Below the pieces are notes generated by a model. That model was not told the DNA's origin, made no database searches, and saw only the letters and a program-made list of their open reading frames with translations. Positions 45,460 through 57,710 of a DNA stretch of 64,000 nt are shown in pieces; positions within the stretch are counted from its first letter, which is position 1; the number at the start of each line of letters is the position of its first letter. The DNA comes from Cunninghamia lanceolata. Taxonomy: Eukaryota; Streptophyta; Pinopsida; Cupressales; Cupressaceae. The position numbers were made by a program, and so were the translations under genes. The stretch is taken from assembly GCA_027924645.1 (NCBI GenBank), contig BSBN01001363.1, positions 2,778,001-2,842,000 on the forward strand, read 5' to 3'.

Positions 45460-46753
45460 ATGGGAGGTGATAGTACAAAGACTGAGCCAATATCATCTGA
45501 GGAATTTAAAAGGAATGAAACCTTATGGCATATATGTTGTGAGCGGGGGGTTGCTCCTTTCCTAGAGTGCCTTAATGGGCAAGATGAAAATATTTCCATT
45601 CAATGTGTGGCTTCATGGAATAATAGGAGAGGTGATTGGTCTTGCTATGGGCATCTCGACTAAGAGCAAGAAGCAGAAGCGTCAAACCAAAATTCCTAAC
45701 ATTGATAATCTTTCTATCTTTTTGAAGGAGGGAGAAGAACTGTATAATCTTTAAGGAGGATTTCATCAGGAGAGGTTGCCAAAGATGTGAGATGAGGTAT
45801 GCTTTATGTTAATGAAATATTTCACGCTTGAGGGTCGTTTTAGGAGATTTTATCACTATCATTTTGTGTTGTCGAACCACTTCAGATGCAACCTGGTGAT
45901 TAACTTTATGTTTTATGTCCTTTCATCTCTTGAAGCTTCGCTTAAATATGTTACTAAGACTCATGCCCATAATCCTGAGAAGCCCTTAATCCCTTTGCAT
46001 CATGGGCTTATTTTTCGGCTTTACAATTTCCTCCTAGATCTCTGCCCCCCCGCGCCCCACCCAAACCCATAGTTTCTAAATTGCTTGATAAAGCTTCTCC
46101 AAGCTCTCCTTTGACTGCTAGAGGTAAGCCTGTTGAGGGGGTTGTGATTAGGGAGGTCACTCTGAAGACACCCTTAGAGAATATTGTCCATCCTAGGGTA
46201 GCTACGACCAAGAAAAAGGTCACCATTAAGCAAACTCTTGCTAAATCCCCAAGGTCTGCCAAAACCATTCCCTCTCACGAAGCTACTGACAACTCAGTTT
46301 GCTCTTAAAGATGACATTGGTAAACTTGATCCTGCTAAGATGATCCGTAAGAGAAAATTGGAAGCTTCTAGTAGCCCGTGAGATAAAAAAACAGAAAGGT
46401 GCAGTTTTGTTGATGTCGGTAAATTGCTCAATGAGGAGAGAGATATGGTGGGGAAGGTGCAGGAGATGTCTGTTAAGGATGATGTGGGCAGTGAAGATAC
46501 CAAGAATTAGGATATGGAAACCCCTTGGGAGAAGTTGATTAGGAAACCTACTGCTAGAAGATCCAACAGACTAGCTGATAAACCAACATCTCTCAAGAAG
46601 ATAGTTGTGTCCAGCAACTCTGATTAGAAAGAAGAGGGTGAAGACAGTCAAGAGAATGTTCATATTATAGAGGTGACTACTTTCCGAAGAAGAAGGCCCT
46701 ATGGGCGATAATGGGCCAAACTTGTTCCCTAATATGAACCTCCCTTGGTCGGA
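45460..46753 (+). pseudogene. LINE-associated ORF3, copy C, left part
   Basis: ATG at 45460 (MGGDSTKTEPISSEEFKRNE), then TLWHICCERGVAPFLECLNG and QDENISIQCVASWNN, aligning with copy B. After frameshifts it gives GLAMGISTKSKKQKRQTKIP, FMLMKYFTLEGRFRRFYHYH (about 45800-45860), INFMFYVLSSLEASLKYVTK and LIFRLYNFLLDLCPPAP. A basic, Ser/Lys-rich part follows (46090-46600). It is cut by the gypsy element at 46754-46758 and ends at 57439-57710. This copy is much more diverged from A and B than they are from each other, yet the order of blocks is the same. Confidence 0.6.
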
Positions 46754-46758
46754 CTCTA

Positions 46759-49515
46759 TGTCAGAAACTAAAATTAAGCAATTAATGGATATGCAACATA
46801 CATATTTGTAATAAACTAAAACTAAATTAATTTATGAGCAATAAGCATAAACTAGTACAAAAGAGCAGAAATAAATATATATTTTATTTTAAAAAAAGTA
46901 AGTCAAAGACTATAAATTGATTCTTTTTTTTTTACCATGCATAAAAATGATAACTGAAAGAAATAACTATTAAGTAAATACCATTTCATGGTCATATAGG
47001 GTTTGGAATTACAGTGTTTCTTGAAGTCCGTTTAGCCCGTCTGGAGCTTTAATCATCCTTTACAACTAAATGATGAGGGAGGACCTGGCCCTTCGTAGAG
47101 AAGTAATGGAAGAAAAATCTAATGCCATCTGAGGCTCATGTTTGACCCTACACAATCCCTACTCGGTCATACACTATAGGCAACTCCTAACTAGCATGAC
47201 CTCTGACTGGGTGTGTATCTGGGACAAGAAACTGACTGACACTATTAGGTAGTAGCATCACCTTGGCCAAGGTTTTTAATTAAGCACAACACGACACAGT
47301 GAAGTCATGTAGTCCAGTTTATCACCCTACTCGACAAGAATTTATTTAAAGGAATTAACTTTCCTGTCTGCCTCTTGTGCCACTGCACATTGACTAATGA
47401 GGGTATCCTTGGGTTCCTACCACTGTTTAACACCATTTTTCAAGAACTCTACTTAATTCATAACCTTTTTGACACCAGGTAAGCAAGGATTCAAAGATTG
47501 CCAAGGCGGAATTGATGTCAGCTACCAATTGAAACTAAGAAGTCTATTTACATACCAAAATGTATCTTCCAAGAATTCATGTTTAATCTAGTATTGTATA
47601 GAGAGGTTAGAGGGTCATATAATGGTCGTTCTTATTGTTTTCCTTCTTTAGGGAGATATCTTCTCACAAGAAGTCTTAGTTCTCAGACTTGCTACCAAAT
47701 GGCCACGAGGGTTAACAACCTTCGGCTTAACAGTTTCACAATGGCATTACAAATCTTTTTCTTTTCTTTTTTACTGTCATTGACCCGACCTGTCAATATG
47801 ACGAACTAACTGGTATGTCGGTCCTAATAGTTTTTCAATACAGTAATTTATAAGTTTGTCGGTCTTTCAGGCTGGAGCATGTATTAGGCCATTCGGCCTT
47901 CTAAGTTATACATAGCTTTTTGGGTACTCGACCTGTCATAAAGTTTACATGGAAATGGCCAATGTCGGCCTACTTCAAAACCTGTTAGCATTAGTCCTAT
48001 CAGCCTACTACCGAGCCATACAACTATAGTTTTCTTTTCTTTTATCAAAACTTGCAATGTAATTACTATGAATTATTCATTAAAGACTGACAGCAAGTGA
48101 TCTCTTACAACTTGAATTTGTTTTCACCTATAGAGGGTGTGAAGTCGGCGCTATAGTTTAACCTTTCTTAACTTTTCCTACTAGTCTCCTTCCAAATCAC
48201 CTACCAAGCACTGCGATTGTCTCTGTGCTTCTATGAGTAGAGTGCGTGTCTCCTCTGAGTATCCCACCTCCAAAGACTGACGTCCTTCTTTATCGAACAC
48301 CTCTTGAGTATCTTCGAATAATCTCTCTCTGCTGCCAGCCAAGAATCGGTTGCCCAAAAAAGAAATCCCATTCCAAATATATCTCTCCTGATCGGCGAAA
48401 AGTCCACCACCTCCACTAGACACTTCCCCATGATCAACAACGCGTTCAGATTTTTAAATCTTTTCCTTTCGTTTCGGATTAAAAGGTTAGAATATAAATC
48501 AAATTTCTCTTCAGAGCTTCGTTCAGGTTAATAACACATCTCCAAGCTTATAATGTCATACGCTATATAAATCTTTGTGCTCATTTCAAGCGAGGCCAAT
48601 AGGCTCGTCTATTTTATCCTTGAGTTGAGAAAGAGGCTGATGACCACGACCATCTTTTGTGCTTTATAAGTCCTCAAACCAAAATATAAACCTCTATGTT
48701 TTTAGGTGGATACACTTTATGACGTAGGCCAACGGCTAGAATAAGTTAATGTGATTAGAATAACTCGATTGCTTAACAAGTTATTACGCATGTTTGAGCC
48801 TTAACGATTAGAGTGTTTGTGAGTAACTAAGGCCATTGTATTTAGAGAGTTTCTGCGAGTTTAAGTTATTAAGCATAGAATATCTCTCATATGGAACTAG
48901 TAATTAATACTTCAATGTTTGAAATTATCGATAGCTAATACATTAAGTTCTTATATATTTGACCGACTATTTAATTATTTACGAGAGCCAAACAAATGTC
49001 CAAGGTTCAAAATAGATTCAATTTTAAATTTTTTGATTCAAGAGAAGATAAAAAAGGTGATGTTACACGACCAATAACATGAGTTAGGTGATCCTAATAC
49101 CCAAGGTCAACTTTGAGGTTTACCTTAGGGCTTTGGACTTGTAGTTCTAATCCTTACTTAAATGACAGTCTCAAACTTAGAGGCTAGGTTTCAGATGGCA
49201 CTAGACTTCTCTTCCTTTATCTCTCGTATCTGATGATACTTTTCCTCCCCCCTTGGATGTGATATTTCCTACAATCACTAGGTCAAACACAAGTAGTTAG
49301 TCTGACATCTCATTACATCTTTGCATCTACATTCAGGTAAAAATGAGAACATCTGTCAAATGAACTTAATTGAACCAATTATATATACATTGTATATCTC
49401 TATTTAACAAGTTGATTAACGATATATGTGTATATACATATCTAAGCTGTAGAAACAACATCAAGATACTAGGGCACAACCGTCAAAATATCTAGGGCAC
49501 AAGTTGGATGTAACA
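46759..49515 (-). repeat. 3' LTR (2757 bp)
   Basis: On the plus strand it runs TGTCAGAAAC to GATGTAACA. Compared with the right LTR it lacks about 60 bp (present at about 54944-55010). It contains palindromic words such as AGGCC-ATTC-GGCCT (about 47888). ORFs in it are not real. Confidence 0.85.
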
Positions 49516-49530
49516 TATCCTTCCTCTTGT
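49516..49530 (-). promoter_or_regulatory. Polypurine tract
   Basis: Minus strand reads ACAAGAGGAAGGATA immediately before the LTR start TGTTACATCC, the expected plus-strand primer. Confidence 0.7.
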
Positions 49531-49531
49531 G

Positions 49532-50032
49532 AATCATCGTCTTCGATGATTTAGAGTATCAAATAAGTAACAAAAGTTTTCATTGTTTATCTAGACATAA
49601 TGAAAGAAGTTCAACTATTATAAACATTGAATAGATGAGGAAATTTTTGATGGATTTCATTAAAGTCTTCCCAGGTGGCACTGTCTTCCGAGTACTGGTT
49701 CCATTGGACCTTACACTGGGTAACTTCTTTGTTACGTAAGCGATGTTTACGTAGCTCGAGCACCCTGATTAGCTCTATCATGACTACCCATGGGTCCTAT
49801 ACCTATATGGAGTTCCAATCAATTACATGTGCAAAATCAGATACATACTTTTTAAGATACGAAACATGGAAAACATCATGCAACCGGGAGAGAGCTAGTG
49901 GTAGAGCAATTTTATAAGCAACCGGATTGATAACTTCTAGGACTTCTGCTCATTATATCTATCATTCTTTAGCTGATGAAACACACGGTTTCTAAAATCT
50001 GAATGCACTGTGGTTACCGCATTTACATGCCT
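49532..50032 (-). pseudogene. Integrase C-terminal scrap
   Basis: Minus-strand words such as MMFSMFRILKSMYLILHM and YVNIAYVTKKLPSVRS in broken frames fit the region after the integrase core (DVFHVSxLKKYVxDPxHV pattern). The zinc-binding and catalytic core, normally about 1 kb, is absent between this and RNase H, so the element cannot integrate by itself. Confidence 0.5.
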
Positions 50033-51444
50033 TCAGCGGCTTAAAGCATCTGTTACCCGATTTTCTTGCCCTTTAATGTAGCTAATCTCAAAATCATAAT
50101 CTGAGATCAATTCCAACCATCGTGCTTGTCGTGCATCGAGATTAGGTTGGGTAAATATATATTTCAACCCTTCATGATTTGATCGGAGCTCAAATGGTTT
50201 TCCTAGTAGGTAGTGACTCCGCATTTGTAAAGTGTGTACTATAGCAACGAGTTCCAAATCGTGACCTGCATAATTCTGTTCATAACTCTTGAGTTTCCGG
50301 GATTGATAAGCTATTACCTGTGCTTTCTGTATTAGTACCCCACCTAGTCCTTCCCTTGATGCATCAGTCAGTACCAAAAATTGTCCCTCAGGGTCTGGTA
50401 CTTTTGATACTGGTGCCGTGACTAGCTTTTCCTTAATGAGCTCAAATGCTTTCTAACATTTTTTTGTCCATACAAAACTTTTCCCTTTCTTTTGAAGTGA
50501 TGTGATTGGGTATGTTATACGCGAGAAGTTCACGAATTTCCTATAATAGCCTGCTAAGCCCGTAAAGGTTCTTACTTCCTATACAATCTTAGGGGTGGGC
50601 CATTATGTTATCGCATTTATTTTAGCAGGATCCACAACAATTCCTCTTTCTGAGATGATATGACCCAGGTATTGTACTTCTTTCTCAAGAAAAGTGCATT
50701 TGGATAACCTCCCATATAACTTGTTTCCGTGTAGGCGTTGTAATACAATTTGCAGATGCTGATAATGTTCTTCATTCTTGGAGTAAATTAGTATATCATC
50801 TAGGAATACCAGAACAAATTTATCCAAGTAGTCATGGAACATGCTGTTCATCAGGTTCATAAATGCAGCTGGGGTATTAGTAAGCCCAAATGGTAAAACC
50901 GTGAATTCATAATGCCCATAACGAGTCCTAAAGGCTGTTTTGTGGATATCCTCATCTCTAAGCCTTAACCGGTGATACCCTCATTGTAGATCTATTTTAG
51001 AGAAATTGTTGCTCTGTGCATCTAATCAAACAAATCATCGATGCTGGGTAGTGGATACTTATTTTTGATGGTTAACTTGTTTAGCATTCTGTAATCTACG
51101 CAGAGACGAAGGGTCCCACCCTTTTTCTTAACAAATATTACCAGTGTCCCCCATGGTGACACACTAGGTCTAATCAAACCTTTGCTCAGTAAGTCTTGTA
51201 ATTGGGCCTTCAATTCCATAAGTTCTAATGTTGCCATACGATAGGGAGCTTTCGACACTAGTGCGGCTCCCGGTTCTAATTCAATGGACAAATCAAATAT
51301 TCTTTTTGGTGGCAACCCGGGTAACTCTTCCAGAAATACATCTTGATAATCCCAAAGATAAGGATATATTTCTTCAAAGGATTCCTTTGGTTTCTCATAT
51401 ACCGTTTCACTTTCCTTTTGAGGATAGCTGGTTTTATACATCAT
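50033..51444 (-). pseudogene. Gypsy RT-RNase H
   Basis: 51444-51022: RT N-terminal half ([65 protein letters not shown]). 51021-50861 is broken. 50860-50603: [20 protein letters not shown] with the FLDD catalytic box near 50800, then [20 protein letters not shown] and [20 protein letters not shown]. 50602-50378: broken linker (YYRKF). 50377-50033: RNase H (VLTDASREGLGGVLIQKAQV, AYQSRKLKSYEQNYAGHDLE, FTQPNLDARQARWLELISDY, YIKGQENRVTDALSR). Minus-strand order agrees with gag and protease upstream. Inactivated by stops and frameshifts but otherwise well conserved. Confidence 0.88.
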
Positions 51445-51555
51445 TAGGTCATCATGGTAAGTAGTTTCTTTGTTTTCACTAATTTCCTCTATTTTTACTG
51501 CGAAAATCTGACAACCCTTCCTTCCACTTCACTTTAATTGCATCGCGGAGAGTTG

Positions 51556-51978
51556 TCATAATTTGACTTCATGACGAGTGCCTTGCACCAGCACCTTATT
51601 TCCTAGTTGATCTTCACACTCGACTATTTTGTCATAACAGTCAACCTTGGCTTTGTGTTTTCCCAACCAATTCATGCCTAGAATGACATCATAGGAGCCT
51701 ACAAGTGCTACATATAAATCTACTTTTGTGGTTAGGCTTGGAAGCTCAACCTTGGCGTCAAATAAACACTGCTCTACCCGAGTTCTCGACTGGTTGGCAT
51801 ACTCAACGGTCCAAGAATTTGCCATAAATCCTGCTCTTTTAGGAAACTTGCTTAGTAGTTTAGGAGAAATAAAGTTTTCTGTAGCTCCTGTGTCTATGAG
51901 TATAGATATGGGATTTTCGTATAGCATACCTAGAGTCTCTATCAGAGTAAACTGATATTCTGCTTGCCTGTTGTCCAC
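51556..51978 (-). pseudogene. Gypsy aspartic protease
   Basis: 140 open codons; the catalytic triad is intact in SILIDTGATENFISPKLL, and the second signature VILGMNWLGKH is present. It is separated from gag and RT by stops (for example 51445-51555). It would process the Gag-Pol polyprotein. Confidence 0.82.
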
Positions 51979-52029
51979 CGCTGCATGGATTCTTTGTTGA
52001 AATGCTGTTTCCTGGGGAGGTAAAGGGTT

Positions 52030-53125
52030 TCTCTATTGCCGTCCCCCTTGGCTTTTGGTAGGACACTGATTGGCGTAATGCTTGCCTCTGCATGAATAAC
52101 GTCCCCCTGGGGGTCCTCTCCTTTCACTTCCTCTATTATTTTCCTCATTACTTCTTTTAGTTTTATCAAAACCTCTCCTGATATCCTTGATGATTCTGAC
52201 GGCCTCCTTTAAACCCTTTTGCATTTTTGTCTCTGGACCCGAAATTATCTCCTTTCTTCTTAAATGGCTGGGAATTGTGCGACCAATTTCTCCTCTTCTT
52301 GTTCCTATCCCTAATGGAGTCATCCTTTTTGAGCTTTTGTTCCTGTCTTACAACCTTCTCATAGGCTTCATTCATAGTAATGGGAGCCAATACATCCACA
52401 GACCCACCAATACGGTTATTGAGACCCATAATAAACTTTCTAATTTTGTACTTTTCATCTTTTTGGAATTGAGGAACGTACTTGACCAAATGGGTAAACT
52501 TCTCCCAGTAAGCATGTATAAAAAGTTCTCCTTGTCTCAGTTCTTGAAAGTCTGTCAATTTCTACTCAAAAAACAACTAAGGCAACGATCGTTGCCTACA
52601 GATTTCCATAAACTGTGTCCACGACACATTGGCAGACATCAAGCCTAATTTAGCCTTCTTGTTTCCCCAATAACTGGCAGCCTCTCCCATCAGCTAGTAA
52701 GCCCATACAACTTTCATATTCTCTCTGTAATCCCGGATTTCAAATTATTTTTCCATTCCAGTTAACCATGCTTCAACTGCTTCACCAGCCTCGGATCCAT
52801 AATACTGAGGTAGTTTAACCTTTTTCATGTCATTCGAAATGATGCTACGTACTGTTTTATCTTTACTAGACTGGGAAAAAGTATGTTCTTCATTGTCACC
52901 TTGATGTGTGTGTCCTGTCTCGGTATTTATGTCTCTAAACTGAGACTCATGTTCCTCATTCTAAGTTCTTGTATGTCTATCTTCCTTCTGCCCCAAATGT
53001 CAGAGCGTGGCTTGGGTGTCTTGCATCATGAGCAAAAGCCTGTCTAATTTTGCTGAAGAAGTCTCTGGGGGTCCAGTCTCCCCACCACCTTCTTGCATAT
53101 GAAACATCTTTACATTAGTAGACAT
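52030..53125 (-). pseudogene. Gypsy Gag
   Basis: ATG at 53125 (MSTNVKMFHMQEGGGE). The first ~180 codons contain several stops (DYRENMKVVWAY, GEAASYWGNKKAKLG). The open stretch 52558-52166 covers the end of the gag core (DFQELRQGELFIHAYWEKFT, KYKIRKFIMGLNNRIGG, APITMNEAYEKVVRQEQKLK), and a basic tail follows. The zinc knuckle reads RYSCRGKHYANQC: the first Cys is Arg and one residue is missing between the second Cys and His, so it is defective. Confidence 0.8.
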
Positions 53126-54604
53126 GATATTTCTACAGTCCATGATGATCAAATTGTAAGTTTCTGGAAAAACTGTGTTGCTTTTTTTGTATCAACGTTT
53201 CGGATCACACTCCGTGATCCATCATCAGGAAATAAGAGGAGAATGCAAATTAAGTAAAACTGTAGATAGAGTCTTTTAAAAGGAGGGAGATGTAGGCACG
53301 TGTTACACGCCGAGTCCTAGGAATTAGGAAACAGCCAAACAAAAAGAAAAAGAGTGAAAAGGAAAACAAGGCTGAAAATTGTAAGAAAGATTAGTCTAAA
53401 AACAATAAGTAACTCAACAAATATACTGATTAGATGAATATAAATATATAATTCTAAATATAAGTATACATATTTATAAATGAATATAAATAATTATATA
53501 TCTATATATATCAAGAGAGGTATAAATAACAAATATCTACATATATCTAATAAAATAAATATCTAAATTATATAGTAGGTATCTAAATCTATCTGAGGAT
53601 CAAAAATATATATAAATGTATGAAAAAGAATATACATATGAATGTATATCATTAGAAATAAAAGGTGCAAGTAAGAACATTATGCCAAATGCAAGAATTG
53701 CAAAAAGATGAAAAACAAATTGGTTATGAGTTATAACAAAATGAAAGCAAATTATAATAAGAGTGCAAATTAATCAAAGGTGCAAGTAAGAGAATCAAGC
53801 TAAAAGCAAGAAATACAAAAAGAAGAAAGCAAATAGGTAATGGTTATCTCAATATGAATGCAAATTTAACCAAGAATGCAAATTATATATCTTTATATAT
53901 AAAGAAAAGTATAAATAGCAAATATCTACATATAACTAATAAATAAGTGTCTAAGAAATATAGTAGGTATCTTTACATTACTTATTATACCTGTTTAAAT
54001 AATCACTCTTTTAGTCTCCTATTTCCATTATTTGCTTACATACATGTAATTCAAAGGTTACACAACAAAATTAATATTTTATTAGCACTACAAAATTTTA
54101 TATTACATTTTTACATGATTTACATCACAGAGCCCTTATCTAAGAGCTACTGTCGCTTCCAGTTATGGGCTCTTCCTGCCCCTCAAATGTAGAATAAGGA
54201 ATTAGTCGATAACCCGGAGTGGGTACACGAAGTTCCTTCGAGTCATCAGACACATTTTTGTGTACAACAGAGGTTATAGATTTGTTTTTAGTTTTAGGTA
54301 TCCTATTTGCCATGATGGTTGTTCTCACTACTTCTCTTCTTGGAGCTGTCCAGGGTGGTCTTTCTCTTTTTAGTCATTTAAGTGCATCAGCCAGGGTTTC
54401 GTTGTCTGAGGGTGGAGTGCAGCATGAATAATCATATTTCAAACTTGTTACTCTCCAAAGTTGAGAATAAACTGGATCCCGAGCTCTTTTACATTTAGTG
54501 GTATGGATCCACATCCTGGCAAAAACCAAATGCTTCATTTCAGTTCTTATTACTCCTAATTTTTCTTGTGGTGACGAGCCCTAGGTTTAGTGTCGAACCT
54601 GGTT
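53126..54604 (-). other. Gypsy leader, with AT-rich simple-sequence tract
   Basis: About 1.5 kb between PBS and gag. It includes a hammerhead-like motif (53189-53229), an AT-rich degenerate tract (about 53400-53960, words TATATATCTA/AATATAAATAT) and a 62-codon ORF (54328-54140) starting near MANRIPKTKNKSITS that could be an old gag N-terminus. An unrelated insertion between about 53150 and 54100 is possible. Confidence 0.5.
53189..53229 (-). ncRNA. Hammerhead-ribozyme-like motif (Penelope-element type)
   Basis: On the minus strand: CUGAUGA (53228-53222), one U, stem II GGAUCAC (53220-53214), loop GGAGU, stem II GUGAUCC (53208-53202, a perfect 7-bp pair), then GAAAC (53201-53197) and GUUGAUAC. 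Order and spacing match the hammerhead core as found in Penelope-like elements, where stem III is very short. Stem III here would be weak (A-U plus an imperfect second pair), and stem I would be A/U-rich and imperfect, so self-cleavage is uncertain. It lies on the sense strand of the gypsy element, 64-104 nt before gag. Confidence 0.65.
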
Positions 54605-54616
54605 GCTCTGATATCA
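54605..54616 (-). promoter_or_regulatory. Primer-binding site (tRNA-Met type)
   Basis: Minus strand TGATATCAGAGC directly after the LTR end, one mismatch to the first 12 bases of the tRNA-Met site TGGTATCAGAGC. Confidence 0.8.
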
Positions 54617-57433
54617 TAAGTCGAAAACTAAAATTAAGCAATTAATGGATATGCAAGATACATATTTGTAATAAACTAAAACTAAACTAATTTATGAGCA
54701 ATAAGCATAAACTGGTACAAAAAAACAAAAATAAATATATATTTTATTTAAAAAAAATATGTCAGACTATAAACTGATTCTTTTTTTTTTACCATGCATA
54801 AAAATGATAACTGAAAGAAATAACTATTAAGTAAATACCATTTCATGGTCATAGAGGGTTTGGAATTACAGTGTTTCTTGAAGTCCGTTTAGTCTGTTTG
54901 GAGCTTTAATCATCCTTTACATCTGAATGATGAGGGAGGAAAAATATCATTAGGGCGTTTATCCGCCCATCCACAAACTTACTAGTCCCACTTGCCATTC
55001 CTACTGGAAAGACCCGACCCTCCGCAGAGAAGTAATGGAAGAAAAATCTAATGCCATCTGAGACTGGTGTTTGACCCTACACAATCCCTAGTCGGTCATA
55101 CACTATAGGCAACTCCTAACTAGCATGACCTTTAACTAGTGTATCTGGGACAAGAAACTGACTGACACTATTAGGTAGTAGCATCACCTTGCCCAAGGTT
55201 TTTAATTAAGCGCAACACGACACAGTGAAATCATGTAGTCCAGTTTATCACCCTACTCTGCAAGAATTTATTTAAAGTAATTAACTTTCCTATCTGCCTC
55301 TTGTGCCATTACAAACTGACTGATGAGGGTATCATTGGGTTTCTACCACTGTTTAACACCATTTTTCAAGAACTCTACTTAATTCATAACCTTTGTGACA
55401 CCAGGTAAGCAAGGATTCAAAGACTACCAAGGCGGAATTGATGTCAGCTACCAATTGAAACTAAGAAGTCTATTTACATACAAAAATGTATCTTCCAAGA
55501 ATTCATGTTTAATCCAGTACCGTATAGAGAGGTTAGAGGGTCATATAATGGTCATTCTTATTGTTTTCCTTCTTTAGGGAGATATCTTCTCACAAGAAGT
55601 CTTACTTCTTAGACTTTCTACCAAATGGCCACGAGGGTTAACAACCTTTGGTTTAACAGTTTCACAATGACATTACAAATCTTTCTTTTTTTTCTTGAGC
55701 CGTTGACCCAACCTGTCAATATGGCGAACTAAGTGGTCTGTCAGTCCTAATAGTTTTTCAATACAGTAATTTATAAGTTTGTCGGTCTTTCAGGTTGAAG
55801 CATATTAGGCCATTCGGCCTTCTAAGTTATACATAGCTTTTTGGGTACTCGACCTATCATAAAGTTTACATGGAAATGGCCATGTCGGCCTACTTCAAAA
55901 CCTGTTAGCATCAGTCCCATCGGCCTACTACCGAGCCATACAACTATAGTTTTCTTTTTTTTTTAATCAAAACTTGCAATGTAATTACTATGAATTATTC
56001 GTTAAAGACTGAGAGCAAGTAATCTCTTACAGCTTAGATTTGTCTTCTCCTGTAGAGGATGTGAAGTCGGCGCTGTAGTTTAACCTTTCTTAACTTTTCC
56101 TACTGGACTCCTTCCGAATCATCTACCAAGCACTGCAATTGTCTCAGTGCTTCCGTGAGTAGAGTGCATGTCTCCTCTAAGAATCCCACCTCCAAAGACT
56201 GACGTCCTTCCTTATCGAACACCACTTGAGTATCTCCGAATGAGCTCTCTTTGCTGCCGGCCAAGAATCGGTTGCCCAAAAAGAAACCCTGTTCCAAGTA
56301 TTTCTCTCCCGATCCGTGAAAAGTCCGCCACCTCCACTAGACACTTCCCCACGATCAACAACGCATTCAAATTTTTAAATCTTTTCCTTTCGTTTGCGAT
56401 TAAAAGGTTAGAATATAAATCAAATTTGTTTTTAGAGCTTCGTTCGGGTTAATAACGTATCTCCAAGCTTATAATGTCATACCCTATATAAATCTTTGTG
56501 CTTATTTCAAGCGAGGTTGATAGGCTTGTCTATTTTATTCTTGAGTTGAGAAAGAGGTCGATGACCACGGCCATCTTTCGTGCTTTATAAGTCCTCAAAC
56601 CAAAATATAAACCTCTATGTTTTTAGGCAGATACACTTTATGATGTAGGCCAACAACTAGAATAAGTTAATGTGATTAGAATATATCGATTTCTTAACAT
56701 GTTATTAGGCATATTTGAGCCTTAACGATTAAAGTGTTTGTGAATAACTAAGGCCATTGCATTTAGAGAGTTTCTACGAGTTTAAGTTAGTCAGCATAGA
56801 ATATCTCTCATATGGAACTAGTAATTAGTACTTCAGTGTTTGAAATTATCAATAGCTAATACATTTAGTTCTTATATATATGATCGACTACTTAATTATT
56901 TACGAGAGCCAAACAAATGTCCAAGGTTCAAAATAGAACAATTTTAAATTTTTTGATTCAAGAGAAGATAAAAAAGATGATGTTACACGACCAATAACAT
57001 GAGTTAGGTGATCCTAACACCTAAGGTCGACTTTGGGGTTTACCTGAGGGCTTTAGACTTGTAGTTCTAATCCTTACTTAAATGACAGTCTCAAATTACA
57101 GACTAGGTTTCAGATGGCACTAGACTTCTCTTCCTTTACCTCTCGTACCTGATGATACGTTTCCTCCCCCCCTCGGAGGTGATATTTTCTGCAATCACTA
57201 GGTCAAACACAAGTAGTTAGTCCAATATCTCATTACATCTTTGCATTTGCATTCAGGTAAACATGAGAACTTATGTCAAATGAACTTAATTGAACCAGTT
57301 ATATACATTGTATATCTCTATTTAACAAGCTGATTAACGATATATGTGTATATACATATCTAAGCTTAAGAAACAACATCAACATACTAGGGAACAACCA
57401 TCAAAATATCTAGGGCACAAGTGGGATGTAACA
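54617..57433 (-). repeat. 5' LTR (2817 bp)
   Basis: Collinear with 46759-49515 with many scattered substitutions and a few indels, the largest about 60 bp near 54944-55010, which includes GGGCG-TTTATC-CGCCC. Ends GATGTAACA at 57433, followed by the duplicated target CTCTG. Confidence 0.85.
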
Positions 57434-57438
57434 CTCTG

Positions 57439-57710
57439 AGATACCAGACAATCCGGTAGAAGAGCATGTGGAAATCAACAAAGATGGAGAAGTAAGTTCC
57501 CAAGATGCCATGGATATTACTGGTATGAAAGCTAGGCTATCGGAGTTGGAGAAGAACTTCAAGGGCCTTTCTTGCTTTACCACAAAGGTAATGCATCGTT
57601 ATGCTATGACTTTGGCTGTGCTGCAAGATTTGGAGATCAAAAAGCATTGGATCGGGAAGGATAAAGTGAAAGATTATAAAGACATGCACACTTTTCTCAC
57701 GAAATATTAG
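57439..57710 (+). pseudogene. LINE-associated ORF3, copy C, right part
   Basis: From EIPDNPVEEHVEINKDGEVS (57439) the frame is open to TAG at 57708-57710. The segment MDITGMKARLSELEKNFKGL, then TTKVMHRYAMTLAVLQDLEI, aligns with the C-terminal helix of copies A and B (ENKVKVLATMCLMVIHHAAT). This gives the true end of ORF3 in copy C, about 10.7 kb from its beginning. Confidence 0.7.

Larger units (their letters stand above)
46754..57438 (-). mobile_element. Del/Tekay-like Ty3/gypsy element with ~2.8 kb LTRs
   Basis: Minus orientation. It comprises the 5' LTR 54617-57433, PBS 54605-54616, a ~1.5 kb leader, gag (53125-about 52030), protease (51978-51556), RT-RNase H (51444-50033), an integrase C-terminal scrap (50032-49532), a polypurine tract (49516-49530) and the 3' LTR 46759-49515. 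Target-site duplication: CTCTA (46754-46758) and CTCTG (57434-57438), one G-to-A difference. The host LINE ORF3 frame joins across it (SDS then EIPDNPVEEHVEI). Most of integrase is missing. Confidence 0.88.
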
